A program made the position numbers and the translations under genes. A model generated the notes under the pieces. It was not told the origin of the DNA. It ran no database searches and worked only from the letters and a program-made list of their open reading frames with translations. Shown one piece after another: positions 1-10,582 of a stretch of DNA of 64,000 nt (its first letter is position 1; each line of letters starts with the position of its first letter). The DNA is from Paracyclopina nana. Its lineage: Eukaryota > Arthropoda > Copepoda > Cyclopoida > Cyclopettidae. The stretch covers positions 2,790,001 to 2,854,000 of the forward strand of contig JAGUCH010000004.1 in NCBI GenBank assembly GCA_019096065.1. The letters run 5' to 3'.

Positions 1-1253
1 CCAACCCTCAACAATCTGGGAAATGTAACTGCATTTTCTCTCAGGGTCTCACACTGTACTAGCACATTGGGAGTAATGGAACTTTTGATCACACTTTTAT
101 GACGACAAACATGCAAATTGACCCTGTGCACATTTTCACCGAATGCACTGCGAAGGCTGTTGTTGTTGTTGCGTGGACACGTGTGGCTTTTCCCATACGC
201 GCAGTGGATTATGAGCTCCACTACTAAACACCTTCGAATGGTTTTCAATTCACGGAAATGCAGGTGGGACGACAATTCGTAGAATGGACGGAAAAGTGAT
301 TAGAATTGCTTCACACCACCATTTCTAACCCATTACGAATCATTTCTCGTAAAATTAGGTACATAGGTCGTACTTGAAAATCAATCGGATATAGATTTTC
401 CGCCAAATGGAAGGAGCTCCGCTGAGCTTTGCTTGACGCCCTCTACATTTGGCGAGTTTTCCATTCATTGTTCCAAAATGTGACATAATTACCGATATGC
501 ATACTGAAGTAACATGCAGGATGATTAGTTTCCGTTGAATAGACGCTTTTTCTCCTAGGGCAAGGAATTCATGATGCCATTTCGACCGGTAACATGCTAA
601 AATTCCCTCAAAGCACAAACGCATGTAGCATTTTGAATGTAGCCATTATAATGTTGCACCTTGACTACGCCATGCTTCATTTAAACTAGCTATAGCTTTG
701 AAGCATGAATGAACTCCTCATTAAAAAGCCATAAATCTTACATCTAATCAGTAATCGTGTGAAATAAAAGGAGATGCCTCGCCACTTCTTCTCATTTTCT
801 CTTTTTTAAGTTATTCGTCGGCAATTTTCTTTTCAATCATTGAACACATTTTGAATTAATAAAGTAGCAAGTAAATTGACAGCATGCCGTGACATATGAA
901 TTTTCGAATTGTTGGCCAAAATTGAATGACCAATGACCCTTGAAGGCTAAATAAAGCCATTACACTTACATAGAGTTGCATTACATGAAAAGGTTATGCA
1001 TGAAAGTGTTGAAGGCATGCAGACAGCCATATAATAGTTTAATATTAAACGGGTTTAGCAATTCGGTCTGTTATTTCCGTGCTGTGTCGCGTAATAAAGA
1101 ATAACCATCTAGCAAAGTTTCATATTGCGTGATTCAAGACTGTTGATCAAGGCCATATTTCTTTTAGTTCTTGTGTTTGGTCTGGCACTTATTTGTGGCC
1201 TCAGAGGCCAAACTCTATATGCTTTGAAAACACAGAAAAACAGCATTTTATTG
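1..1253. other. No gene recognised
   Basis: I see no exon with protein-domain support here. The region is AT-rich, with a short TGT/GTT run near 150 and stops in all frames at short intervals. An 89-residue minus-strand open frame at 355-624 has no recognisable motif. The missing 5' exon (signal peptide) of the receptor gene that starts at 2899 could lie here or outside the window. Confidence 0.6.
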
Positions 1254-1359
1254 CCCAACCAGAATTTTAGTTACCGATTCGGGCCTGAATAGTTCCCGAA
1301 TTGGCAAAATGAGCTTTTCGGGAGCTTTTCATTGATGAAAACTACTCGAGTGCTCGGGA

Positions 1360-1900
1360 ACAAATCAAGAACTTTAAGCTCAGTAACTTTTCAACAACTT
1401 CTCAGTGTGAAAAGCTATTGACTGCTTGGGAACTATTCAATAGGTTTAGCTCTGTAACTTTTCAATAATGAATATGGCTTGACTATTCAAGAACTATTCA
1501 GAAACTTTGATTTCAGCAACTTTTCAACAATGTATACTTCTTGACTATTCAAGAACTATTCAGTAATGTTAAATTCAACAACTTTTCAATAATGAATACT
1601 TTTTGATAATTCAAGAACTATTCAAGAACTTTCAATCATCAACTTTTCAACAAGAAATTAAGCTTAATTTTTCCAGAACTATTCAGTAATGTTCATTTCA
1701 GCAACTTTTCAGCAACAAAAGCTTCTTGACAATTCAAGAACTATGCAAGAGCTTATGTTCAGTAGCTTTTCAATAATGAATGAAACTTGAATATTCAATT
1801 ACAATTCAGGAGTGTTCATGTCAATAAATTTTCCAGAATGATTATTTTTTCATAGTTCAAGAACTATTCAGTGACAAATGGACTTAAAAGACATTTTCAA
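1360..1900. repeat. Degenerate ~60-70 bp tandem repeat
   Basis: Repeated variants of a unit containing CAAGAACTATTCAG and CAACTTTTCAACAATGAA run through this stretch, roughly eight or nine times with many substitutions. It lies inside the 1254-2463 element and has no open frame. Confidence 0.6.
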
Positions 1901-1981
1901 GTACTCTAAAAATTAAAGCTAGCTCCATCTAGAGTATATTCTGCACAATATTATAGCTAAAAAAAGCCTAAATCAGAGTGG

Positions 1982-2061
1982 GACATCTGTGGTCTAGAGG
2001 CAAGGCACTGGATTCCAAATCTGAGGAATCTGAGGTTCATGGGTTCGAATCTACCATGGGT
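1982..2061 (+). other. tRNA-like module (SINE-type A and B boxes)
   Basis: A TGGTCTAGAGG segment at 1989 resembles an RNA polymerase III A box, and GGGTTCGAATC at 2041 matches the B box. The layout resembles Leu/Ser-type tRNAs with a long variable arm. The T stem pairs poorly and no clean acceptor stem closes, so this is a tRNA-derived relic or SINE head rather than a working tRNA gene. Confidence 0.4.
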
Positions 2062-2463
2062 AAACTTTCTTTCTAGCTTTTCTAACTTTCTTTCTTACAC
2101 TTAAAATCCATCATAGTCTAAAGAAAGAGAAAGCTTAATCAAAAAGCTAGAAAGCTCCCCCAAAAATTAATTTTTGACAGGTCCTTGAATAATAACTGAA
2201 ATCAAGTCCTTGAATATTAACTGAAATCAATTCCTGAAAAGTTCCTGAAAAGTTCCTGAACATTCTGCTGAAAGTGGCCAAGCATATGAAAAAATCAGTA
2301 AGTAATCAACATTGAATTTCAGTTACTTTTCATGAGCAAATCGATTTCTCAGCAGTGAATTCCGTCACGGATTAAACCCCGATTCGCGAAGTATTCAAGA
2401 TCAAATTTGATATCAAAATGGTCCCGAATATTAACCGATAATTTCGGCAAAATTCTGGTTGGG

Positions 2464-2898
2464 TGCTCTTTCTCTCAGAAAAAATATGCTTTGCATTTTT
2501 GTAGCAAAACAAGAAAGGGTGACAATAGACTGAAAAAAGGGTTGCAATAATAGCTTATAATATTTACTTTTGCAAAAGAAAGAAAAGGGCCAAGGTTAGA
2601 TACATCACCTTTTGGTACACGACATTCTGACATTAGTTGCCACCATTCACAATGGAATACAAATATGTCGGTATTCAATTTTCTGAGCGGTCGGCGGTCC
2701 CGACGAAAGTGTAACTTGATTGCTTTTCAGTTTGACAACTCCATAATGGCGCTGGTCATTAAAAATTCAGCCGTTTGCGGCCAGGTACAAATAATGAGCT
2801 TTCTAGCGTAAAATCAACCGCCCACGTACGGTTGAGGTCAGGATCTCAATTGTCGGCTCGAATTAAACATATGATTGACTGATTCGATTTCTTTTCAG
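2464..2898. other. No gene recognised; probable upstream intron of the receptor gene
   Basis: No supported exon. The stretch ends in a good polypyrimidine tract and AG (cttttcag) at 2898, which is the acceptor for the first visible receptor exon. Confidence 0.5.
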
Positions 2899-5800
2899 AG
2901 GCGGCCAGCAATTTCTGTGCCAATGGACTTGGACTCGAAAACGGTGGCATAAAAGATGAACAAATCGAGTGAGCAAATGCCTTTTTTCTCCTCTTAATTG
3001 CACCCTTTCTTGCATAGCACATTTCGACCTTGAAAGCATAAGTGCACATGTGCATGCCATTTTCTCGTAAGGCAACAATATGAGTCATTTCCCAAGAAAA
3101 ACACCCAAATATTAGTCAACTCGAGGAAAATTCAACCTCAAATATTCTTAATGATCGTTTTTCATGAAAGTTTACTAATGAAGAATTGTAAATGAAAATT
3201 TTTTATATAGGGCCTCAGAGAACACCACCTCGGCGTCTGGAGGCCGACTTAACAGTCCGAGCAGCGCATGGTGCTTTCATTACGACAAGTTCATCGGCCA
3301 AAAAGCATTTTTCACCGTGGACCTCGGATCTGTACAACTCATATCCGGCTTTCAAAGCCAAGGCCCACCCTCGTCCTTGTTTCCAAGAGAGTATCTCAGA
3401 TATGTTGGCCTCGAGGTGGAATTCAGCCTCGATGGGCAAAAGTGGGAGCAATGCTGCAACGGGGCAAAAATGGCGGTAATCCAATAAAGCCTTGCATAAT
3501 AATTACAAGACTGAATAAAACATATCCTATATATCTAGTTTTATGCCGATGACCGAGGGGACAAGGTGGACGTTGTCAGCACGCATAGCTTCAAAACTGT
3601 GGTTGCCTCTAGGCATATTCGAATATTAGCCTCCACTGACGTGAGGTGGATTGGAGAAGCTGAGAAGTGCTTCAGATTCGAAATCTTGGGCTGCAATCCA
3701 GACCTGATTACACCTGAAGTGAATTTTACAGCGATTTCAAAGCCCGCCGGGTATCTTGAGGCCTCGTGGAACCAGCCCGAATTGCGAATTGCCAAGGAAG
3801 AAATTGTCACGCTGAGGAGCAAATTCTTCAAGGTGAACGTGAGCCACATTGAAGAGAGCCTCGTCCTGGATGAGTTCAATGTCAGCGACAGTAGCCTGAT
3901 TGTCCCCAGACCACAATGGGATACCACATACACGTTTAACCTTGAATGCTACTACGCAGACTTTTTAGATAACCTCGATTGCGGACGCTTTGAGGTCAAG
4001 GCAGTCATCAATGTTATTTCGAAAGACTGCTTGAGTAATTTGCCAACCTGTCCTCTCGAGGATCGTGTCCAATTCATGGCTCCGGAAACGTTGTCTGCAC
4101 TTTCTTACATGAATGGCTCTGTTCTAATTACATGGAGTGACTCGAGCATGGGCTGGAAGACAGCCAAAAGACGCGTCAAAGTCATTGACGCATCCGGAAG
4201 AATACTGGTGACCACCTTAAGCAAGGAGAATGAAAATGAGCTGATTGTGGACAACCTCAGCTCCGATCAAGTGTATGAACTCGTCTTCGCTCCGGAAGGA
4301 CCCAATATTCCGGATTTTACTCAAGAATTCTCAGCTTCGCTTGTCCTGCGTAAGTTTGGTCATTTTCAAAGAAAAGCATTCAAATAAAAATAATTTGTTG
4401 CAGTGCCAGACGCGGATCCATTACACCGTGCTTTCATTACCTCTGTGGGACTAAGCACTGCCATCATTTATTCAGGCCAAATCAGAGCGTTTTGGAACCA
4501 AGCAAAAGCAGTCAGGGAAGATTTAGAAGGAACCCTCGCCTCCACAATGGCTGACAAGTACATTTTAATCCTCAAACTTGTGCAGGGAGAAACCATTGAA
4601 GTGCTTGGCAACTCGACTGTTTCAAGCTCAACGTTCACCTACGATTTTGGGGGAATTGAGATTAATACCGAGTACCAAATTGATCTCATTTGTGTGTTTG
4701 AGTCCAGAGAGTTTGAGTGTGGCTCTTCGTTGATCTTCTCTGGACAACCACTGATGGTGATTGAGGAGGAGGATTCTGATGCCAAAGTGTTTGTACAGTC
4801 TAGAATACCCAGGTCTTGGCCAGATATGGAGAGCTACTGCAAATCATCCAATGGACATTTGGTCAGCCTTGATTCATATGACTTGGAGCAAAGGTTGACT
4901 AGGACCAGTACCCTTGAAGACTTTTGGTGTGGAGGCAACATGTGCAAAAATTCCCCAGCTCCAGCTCATTCCATGTGGAGTGATGGAAGTCCACAGCTAA
5001 ACACCAACTTTGCTGCAGACTCAGGTCTGGATGGGTCCCACTGTTGTGTCAAGGTAGAGTCGATAGATAAAGAGCTCAACCTGTCCAATTGGAAAGGCGA
5101 GAGCTGCAAGACCATTCTCCAGGGAATTTGTGAATTTTCTGTGGATGAGTATATTGACACTCCTAGTGATGTCTATGGGCAAGGAATAAGTCCAGATGCA
5201 GTCAATATATCATGGTCCACTGATGGACTTTTTTGGCAGCCCTCAGAGTACAAAATTGAATATTGCCATTTGGAAAGCTTAAGCAAGGCAGCATTGCCAA
5301 TTGTGGGAGAGAAGTGTAAAGAAATCACCATCCCTGGTCATAGAGGGCGCCACCTAGCTAGCATCAATCATTTGGAGCCTTTTTCTGAGTACCAATTCCA
5401 AGTGATTGGGAGCGTAGAAGCATTTGCCAAACAGCCTTCCACTTTTGCAAAAGCCAGAACAAGTAAAATCAGGTCTAAATAAAGCAAAAAAATAATACTG
5501 ATTCTTAAAACTTGTTCTAGTGCCAAAAGATGATGTTGAATGGGTGGTTACAAGCTCTGGAATATTGAAGCTGTCCTGGCTTGCCAAGATTGCTGAGTAT
5601 AAAGACAATGAGAAAGTTAAACTAGTGTACAGGCAAATAAGCTCAAATGTCAGCAAAGAAGCTGAGGGCACAGCAAAGGAGGTCAAAGTGGACTCACTGG
5701 TTTTTGGAGAGACTTATGAAGTTACCTTGATTGATCTTGACACTAACCAGGAAGAGGAAACTTTTACATTTGTGGCTTGTAAGTTAATCAATCACTTGCC

Positions 5801-6092
5801 TTTCAAAAAAGTATGCATGCTACTATTTCACCCTTCTAGACCCTAATTGTACCCTTGGACTCAGGCAAAATATGTCCTGTAACTTTGTGTCAGATGAGGA
5901 AATGAGCTTTGTCGGGGCTAATGAAAAATGCAATGATTTGGGCATGCTTGGCCAGAAAAATCTTGGAATGGAACTAGCCCAGGTGGATTGGGAGTCACTA
6001 ACTAATGACTCAATGATTTGGATTGGCAACCAAGAGCCAAGAAATGGCAAAGAAGAAACTTCCACATCAAGAGTGACAAAAGCAGTCACTAG
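2899..6092 (+). CDS. Discoidin/FN3/C-type lectin 7TM receptor, 5' part (up to transposon insertion)
   Basis: This is the extracellular half of a large membrane receptor. The six exons I place are 2899-2968, 3211-3475, 3539-4349, 4404-5462, 5521-5778 and 5840-6092. All have GT-AG borders and compatible phases. The first two and the start of the third encode an F5/8C (discoidin) domain: LGLENGGI at its start, FFTVDLGS in the middle, RHIRI and FEILGC at its end. Fibronectin III-like segments follow. A C-type lectin-like domain comes next (about 4790-5140) with SWPDMESYC, FWCGG, MWSDGSP, NWKGESC and QGICEF. Two more FN3-like segments then precede the start of a second lectin domain in exon 5840-6092. 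The signal-peptide exon is not identified. The reading frame is broken at 6093 by the Maverick. It resumes in frame at 37140 if the element and one CACTAG copy are removed. Discoidin and lectin domains usually bind glycans or lipids; the ligand here is unknown. Confidence 0.75.
6087..6092. repeat. Target-site duplication, left copy (CACTAG)
   Basis: CACTAG lies directly before the left element end (AGTAGTATGTAGGGGG). The same six bases follow the right end at 37134-37139. A 6-bp duplication and AG...CT termini are typical of Maverick/Polinton integration. Confidence 0.95.
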
Positions 6093-7676
6093 AGTAGTAT
6101 GTAGGGGGAGCCTACATAAAAAATCGGCTCGTGGCTCGGAGGGGGTTGACTGTAGTAATGGAGCCGTGAACGCGAAAAGCGACCGTCGCGGCTTCAAAGG
6201 GGGGGAAAGAGGGGGGGTGCGCGCGCACGTGGGTGCGCGCGCGCATGCATGCACACACACTCACACACACAACCATTTTTTTTTTTTTTTTTTTTGCGCG
6301 CGCGCGCGCGTGCGCGCGCGCGCTGCTCTCTATAGAGCGACAGTACATAGGACGCTACTCCTGTACTATATATATATAAAGAGAGACTCTACTATATATA
6401 TATATATATAGAAGGGGGAGTGAAAGGACACTGCTACTGCTATAGTAGTACATACGACGCTACTACTGTACTGTATATATATATAAAGAGAGACTCTACT
6501 ATATATATATATAAAAGGGGGAGTGAAAGGACATTGCTACTGCTATAATACATACGACACTACTGAATAGGGAGAGAATGGGTGCTACTACTGTATATAT
6601 ATATAAAGAGAGACTCTACTATATATATATAAAAGGGGGGAGTGAAAGGACATTGCTACTGCTATAATACATACGACACTACTGAATAGGGAGAGAATGG
6701 GTGCTACTACTGTATATATATATAAAGAGAGACTCTACTATATATATATAAAAGGGGGGAGTGAAAGGACATTGCTACTGCTATAATACATACAACGCGA
6801 CTCTATACTATATTGGGGGAGAGAGAGAGACTCTACTACTGTTATATAGGAGAGAAGACAATACATAGACACTACTGTGATATATAGAGAGTCAGTTTTT
6901 TTATGGGTCGTCGTCCATGAAAGACAGGTTGGTGTAGAGTAAAGTCAGCACTTGAACTCCTTTTTTTTTTAAAAAAGTGTCTGAAAGTGCTCGCATCACT
7001 CTGCATCACTCTGGCTTGTGAATATTCATGGCAGTCATGGGTGTATGTGTTACAAAAATACAATAAAGCGCCACGAGTACCCTCATCAACTCAACAGATA
7101 CATCATGGTCTTTACTGTACTTTTTGGTGGTCTTCTTGCGATGCATTAGGTGTGAGCTACACTTGATTAAACACTTTATTGCCATTGCTTCACACTGCCT
7201 CTAAAGTGGTTAACCAAATGCAGGAGTGTCAAGTGAGACAGCTGTTGGAGCTGGGTGTGTGTGAGAGAGTGTGATCCCCTTGGTGGCACTTCTCCAACTG
7301 AAAGTCAGCCGGCCAACCACGCGTCAGCTAACTTGGCAACAACCAATCAAAAAAGAGCATGACCAACCACGCGTCAGCTAACTTGGCAACAACCAATCAA
7401 AAAAGAGCATGACGCAATCCTGTCTGAAACCATGAGGAGAAAGCCCTCTCTATGTACTAACGTTTTTTTGGAGCCGCGACGAGAAAAAAGGACCCGTGGT
7501 GGCCTAGAGAGGATGACTCATCCTCTCTATGTACTAACGGTTTTTTGGAGCTGCGACGAGAAAAATGACCCGTGGTGGCTTATTTCAGAACAAAAACCGT
7601 CGTTGATTTTATCGATTGGAGCCACCCGGGGTATCAGAGGATGTGAGACTTGTTATCAAAGAGGTTGCGAGGAGTG
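6093..7676. repeat. Left terminal inverted repeat of the Maverick
   Basis: It matches 35563-37133 in inverted orientation over about 1.58 kb, with small length differences in microsatellite tracts. It holds alternating GC/CA runs and a poly-T tract (about 6215-6325), TATA-rich repeats (6340-6860), and two direct copies of a ~54-bp segment beginning with GACCAACCACGCGTCAGC (about 7310-7415). Identity stops just after a segment reading gaggttgcgag. Open frames inside are mirrored in both arms and show no domain, so I do not call genes. Confidence 0.9.
6340..6860. repeat. TATA-rich ~100-120 bp minisatellite in left TIR
   Basis: About four units, with copies of TGAAAGGACA at 6421, 6523, 6643 and 6762. 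Each unit carries TATATATATAAAGAGAGACTC and CTACTGCTATA segments. The inverted counterpart lies at about 36370-36880 with a different arrangement. The TATATAAAG cores could act as promoters reading inward or outward; that is inference. Confidence 0.75.
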
Positions 7677-8043
7677 CGCACACTATAGGGGGCGCTACTG
7701 GCACTCACTGACAGGGCGGTCTGCACTCAATGCCAGCGCCCTCTATATGGAACATCCAGAACTATGCTTGGTGTGATCAAGTAGCAGGGTGGTGCGTCAC
7801 TGCGCGCAGCCAGCCACTTGTTCAAGCGTCACACGCGTGGTGCTAACCTAGCTGATGCCTTTCCTCCCCCTCCCCCCTCTCTTGGGTGCGCGTACTGCTG
7901 GATGGTCTAACGGGTTTTTTTTGACTGCTTTAAGGGAGGGGGTGATTTATTCAGCGTATGGATAAATATGTACATTAAACCAATGAAGGGTGAAGCCAGC
8001 ACTACATTATGTACAGGGTGAATGTGGGATGGAAAAAAATAAT
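7677..8043. other. Spacer inside left TIR boundary, no gene seen
   Basis: Unique DNA between the end of the inverted repeat and the stop codon of the zinc-finger gene. It contains a C-rich run (about 7865-7880) and a poly-T run. I see no coding signal. Confidence 0.5.
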
Positions 8044-9194
8044 TTAAAAAAGTGAAGCCATATTGTCTGGTGCAATATTTTCAGTCATGTCTCGGTCCCA
8101 TTGAGCATCTCCTTGACAGACACTGAGGTGCTCCTTCATTTGGCTGCAGCGGATCCACTCGTTGCACAAGATACACTTTTTATTCAGTTTAAGCAACCAT
8201 GCTTTTGTTGCTTCTTCGCTGTGGTGGCGCAATGCAATGTGAAGAGCCAGGTGATCCTCATCAAAAAGTTGGGTGTCACATCCTGGAATTGTGCATGCAA
8301 TATTGGTGTCGAGTGGGACAAGCATCTTCTTCTTCTTGCTCTCAGAGTTTTGCCTTGTTCCCTCCAACAGGCCTCCTTCATGGTCTCCTTCTTCTTCTGT
8401 GTTGTTGCCTTCATGCTCCTTCATGAGCTTTTTGACCTCAGCTTCCACTCGCTCTTGCTCAACCTTGTGCTTTAGACGAATGTGATAAAGCAGGGACTTG
8501 GGGGCCCAATACGACAACTTCAGTCCATCAGCTTCACAATAGGAGCAGGTGAAACACTTAATTTTGTGTTGATGGAGCAAGTGTTGATGATATGTGTACT
8601 GCATAAAAAAAAAAAAATGGGTTACACAATGGGTTTTGAAAAAAAAGTAGCACTAACCTTCATTTTGAAGAGAGTTGAGCAATATTCACATTTAATCGTG
8701 GTTGTTGTGTCATGCTCTTTGGCCATGTGTAGGGTCATCTGATGATGGGAAATGGAAACGATTCCACATAGATAGCATGAAAATCCATTGTTTGTGCAAT
8801 GGCTTTTTAAATGTAGAGCATATTCTTTGATGTTGGCAAAGACTAGCTCACAGTGAGTGCAATAATGTAGTCTTGCCTTAGCCACAAAATGGACATGGAG
8901 GAAATGGGTAATTAAATCTTGGAAGGTGTCAAGGGTGCTTTTGCACTTTTCACTTGAAGCAGTGGCCTTCTCATGAAATGCAAAAGTTTTAGGTTGGTTA
9001 CACATGTAGCCAGAGGATGTTTTGGAAAAGGCTGGGAAAAATGGTTTGCGTTTATACCAATGCACCGCCATGCTACGCATGATCTTGTCCTGGAAACTTT
9101 CCATGTTGACTGCCATGAACCGACTGAGCTCCTCTGATAAGGCAACACAGTAATAAGCTCCCCCCCCTGGCTCCCTTGGGAAGAGCAGCTGCAA
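8044..9194 (-). CDS. Multi-C2H2 zinc-finger protein of the Maverick
   Basis: Two exons on the minus strand, 9194-8658 and 8598-8044, joined by a 59-bp GT-AG intron with a poly-T acceptor tract. The intron falls inside a zinc finger, and splicing it out restores a proper C-x2-C-x12-H spacing, which supports the model. At least five fingers are visible: CTHC...HLKSH, CYLCG...HMAKEH, CEYC...HQH, CSYCE...HIRLKH and CTIPGC...HIALRHH. A final C/H/C cluster lies near the C terminus, and a charged KKKK/EEE linker lies between fingers. The start is unresolved: the frame stays open upstream, a ttgcag acceptor-like site lies near 9195, and the first ATG is at 9116. DNA or RNA binding is likely from the family. 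Its role in the element (transcription control, end binding) is unknown and it is not a core Maverick gene. Confidence 0.65.
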
Positions 9195-9457
9195 GCACCA
9201 GTTTAGGGCGGCTCCTCTTCACTGAATGGTGGCTAGTGCAGCAACCATTCCGTTTTAGGTAACACCAGCAGCAAGTCGTTCACCAACCAAATCATTTCAA
9301 AAAAATCTGGTAAGACACATTTTATTTTTTTCCAATCTGTTTTTTCTTAAAAGAAAAAAAATCAAATGTTTTAAAGAAAACCAACGTCAGGTCATGTGGC
9401 AGCAGCAGCAGCAGCAGCAGTAAAAGATCATTTTGAATGCACATACCTCGTATTTTC
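9195..9457. other. Spacer with CAG run, no gene seen
   Basis: Upstream region of the zinc-finger gene. It includes a (CAG)7-type run at about 9399-9420 and several A- and T-tracts. A 5' exon or promoter of the minus-strand zinc-finger gene may lie here, but nothing is decisive. Confidence 0.4.
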
Positions 9458-10255
9458 GAAAAAATATTTCATTAATAAAAGTTGTTGTCCTCATCATGTT
9501 GAACAAAAAATAAATGGGCACAATTTTTGATGGAAGGCTCGTGTGAGCTGCTATTCGCAAAATTTGCATTTGTGCACCCCTCCTTACATGACGCGATAAT
9601 GTAGTGTTCATGTATGGACAAAAATTCCGACAAAAATTTCATTAATAGAAAGTGTGCGTCTTGTCCTGTTGAACAAAAAATAAATGGGCACAATTTTTGA
9701 TGGAGGGCTCGTGTGAGCTGCTATTTGCAAAATTTGCATTTGTGCACCCCTCCTTACATGACGCGATAATGCAGTGTTCATGTATGGACAAAAATTTCGA
9801 CAAAAATTTCATTAATAGAAATTGTGCGTCTCGTGATTTTAAGTGAAAAATAACTGGGCACATTTTTTGATGGAGGGCTCGTGTGAGCCGCTATTCGCAA
9901 AATTCGGAAGAGTGCATCACCCCCTGTATGAGGCGATGATAATGCAGTGTTCATGTATGGACAAAAATTCCGACAAAAATTTCATTAATAGAAATTGTGC
10001 GTCTCGTGATTTTAAGTGAAAAATAACTGGGCACATTTTTTGATGGAGGGCTCGTGTGAGCCGCTATTCGCAAAATTCGGAAGAGTGCATCACCCCCTGT
10101 ATGACGCGATGATAATGCAGTGTTCATGTATGGACAAAAATTTCAACAAAAATTTCATTAATAGAAATTGTGCGTCTCGTGATTTTAAGTGAAAAATAAC
10201 TGGGCACATTTTTTTGTGGAAGGCTTGTGTGAGCTGCTATTTGCAAAATTCGCAT
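9458..10255. repeat. ~170-173 bp tandem repeat, about 4.7 copies
   Basis: Units sharing ATTTCATTAATAGAAA, GGGCACA, TTTTGATGGAGGGCTCGTG and CAGTGTTCATGTATGGAC start near 9458, 9628, 9798, 9971 and 10144. The last three copies are more alike than the first two. Short open frames across it are repeat artefacts. Confidence 0.85.
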
Positions 10256-10582
10256 TCGCATTAGTAAAAAAAAGGAATATCAACTTTGATCTGCCAATGC
10301 TTTTTGAAAAAAAAGAGAGAGTTGATTAAACAAATCAATGGTCTCTCAATGCACTGGTGGAAAAAAATGGCAACAACAATCAATGAACAACAGTTTTAGG
10401 TGATTATCATGTGTGAGGAGGGCAGATGTTGACTTGGTGTCCATTGTAATACTGTACACAAAGAGTGAATGAATGAAGCTACTGCTGCTGGCAAGGCTCA
10501 TTTTTTTAACAATAGTTGTTAGCATAAGTTTTGGTACCCTGTAAAAAAATGTATTCAAAGCTTTCATCACCCCTAGATTCGT

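Larger units (their letters stand above)
1254..2463. mobile_element. Non-autonomous element with short terminal inverted repeats
   Basis: The ends are inverted copies of each other: CCCAACCAGAATTTT at 1254 and its complement ending at 2463. The interior has no coding capacity. It consists of degenerate tandem units (about 1360-1900) and a tRNA-like module (about 1982-2061). I could not find a convincing target-site duplication, so the transposon superfamily is open. Confidence 0.55.

Noticed and set aside
1982-2061. Functional tRNA gene
   Set aside because: Boxes A and B are present, but the T stem and acceptor stem do not pair.
3192-3479. ATG frame starting MKIFYIGPQ as the receptor start
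   Set aside because: The discoidin domain is encoded in a different frame of the same DNA, entered through the splice acceptor at 3210; the ATG frame has no domain.
7432-7776. 114-codon frame in the left TIR, mirrored at 35550-35807
   Set aside because: It is duplicated only because it lies in the inverted repeat. The sequence consists of direct repeats of the same phrase and has no domain; the two copies diverge right after the TIR border.
9387-9863. Three overlapping 73-74 codon minus-strand frames with similar sequences
   Set aside because: Their similarity comes from the ~170-bp tandem repeat, not from a gene family.
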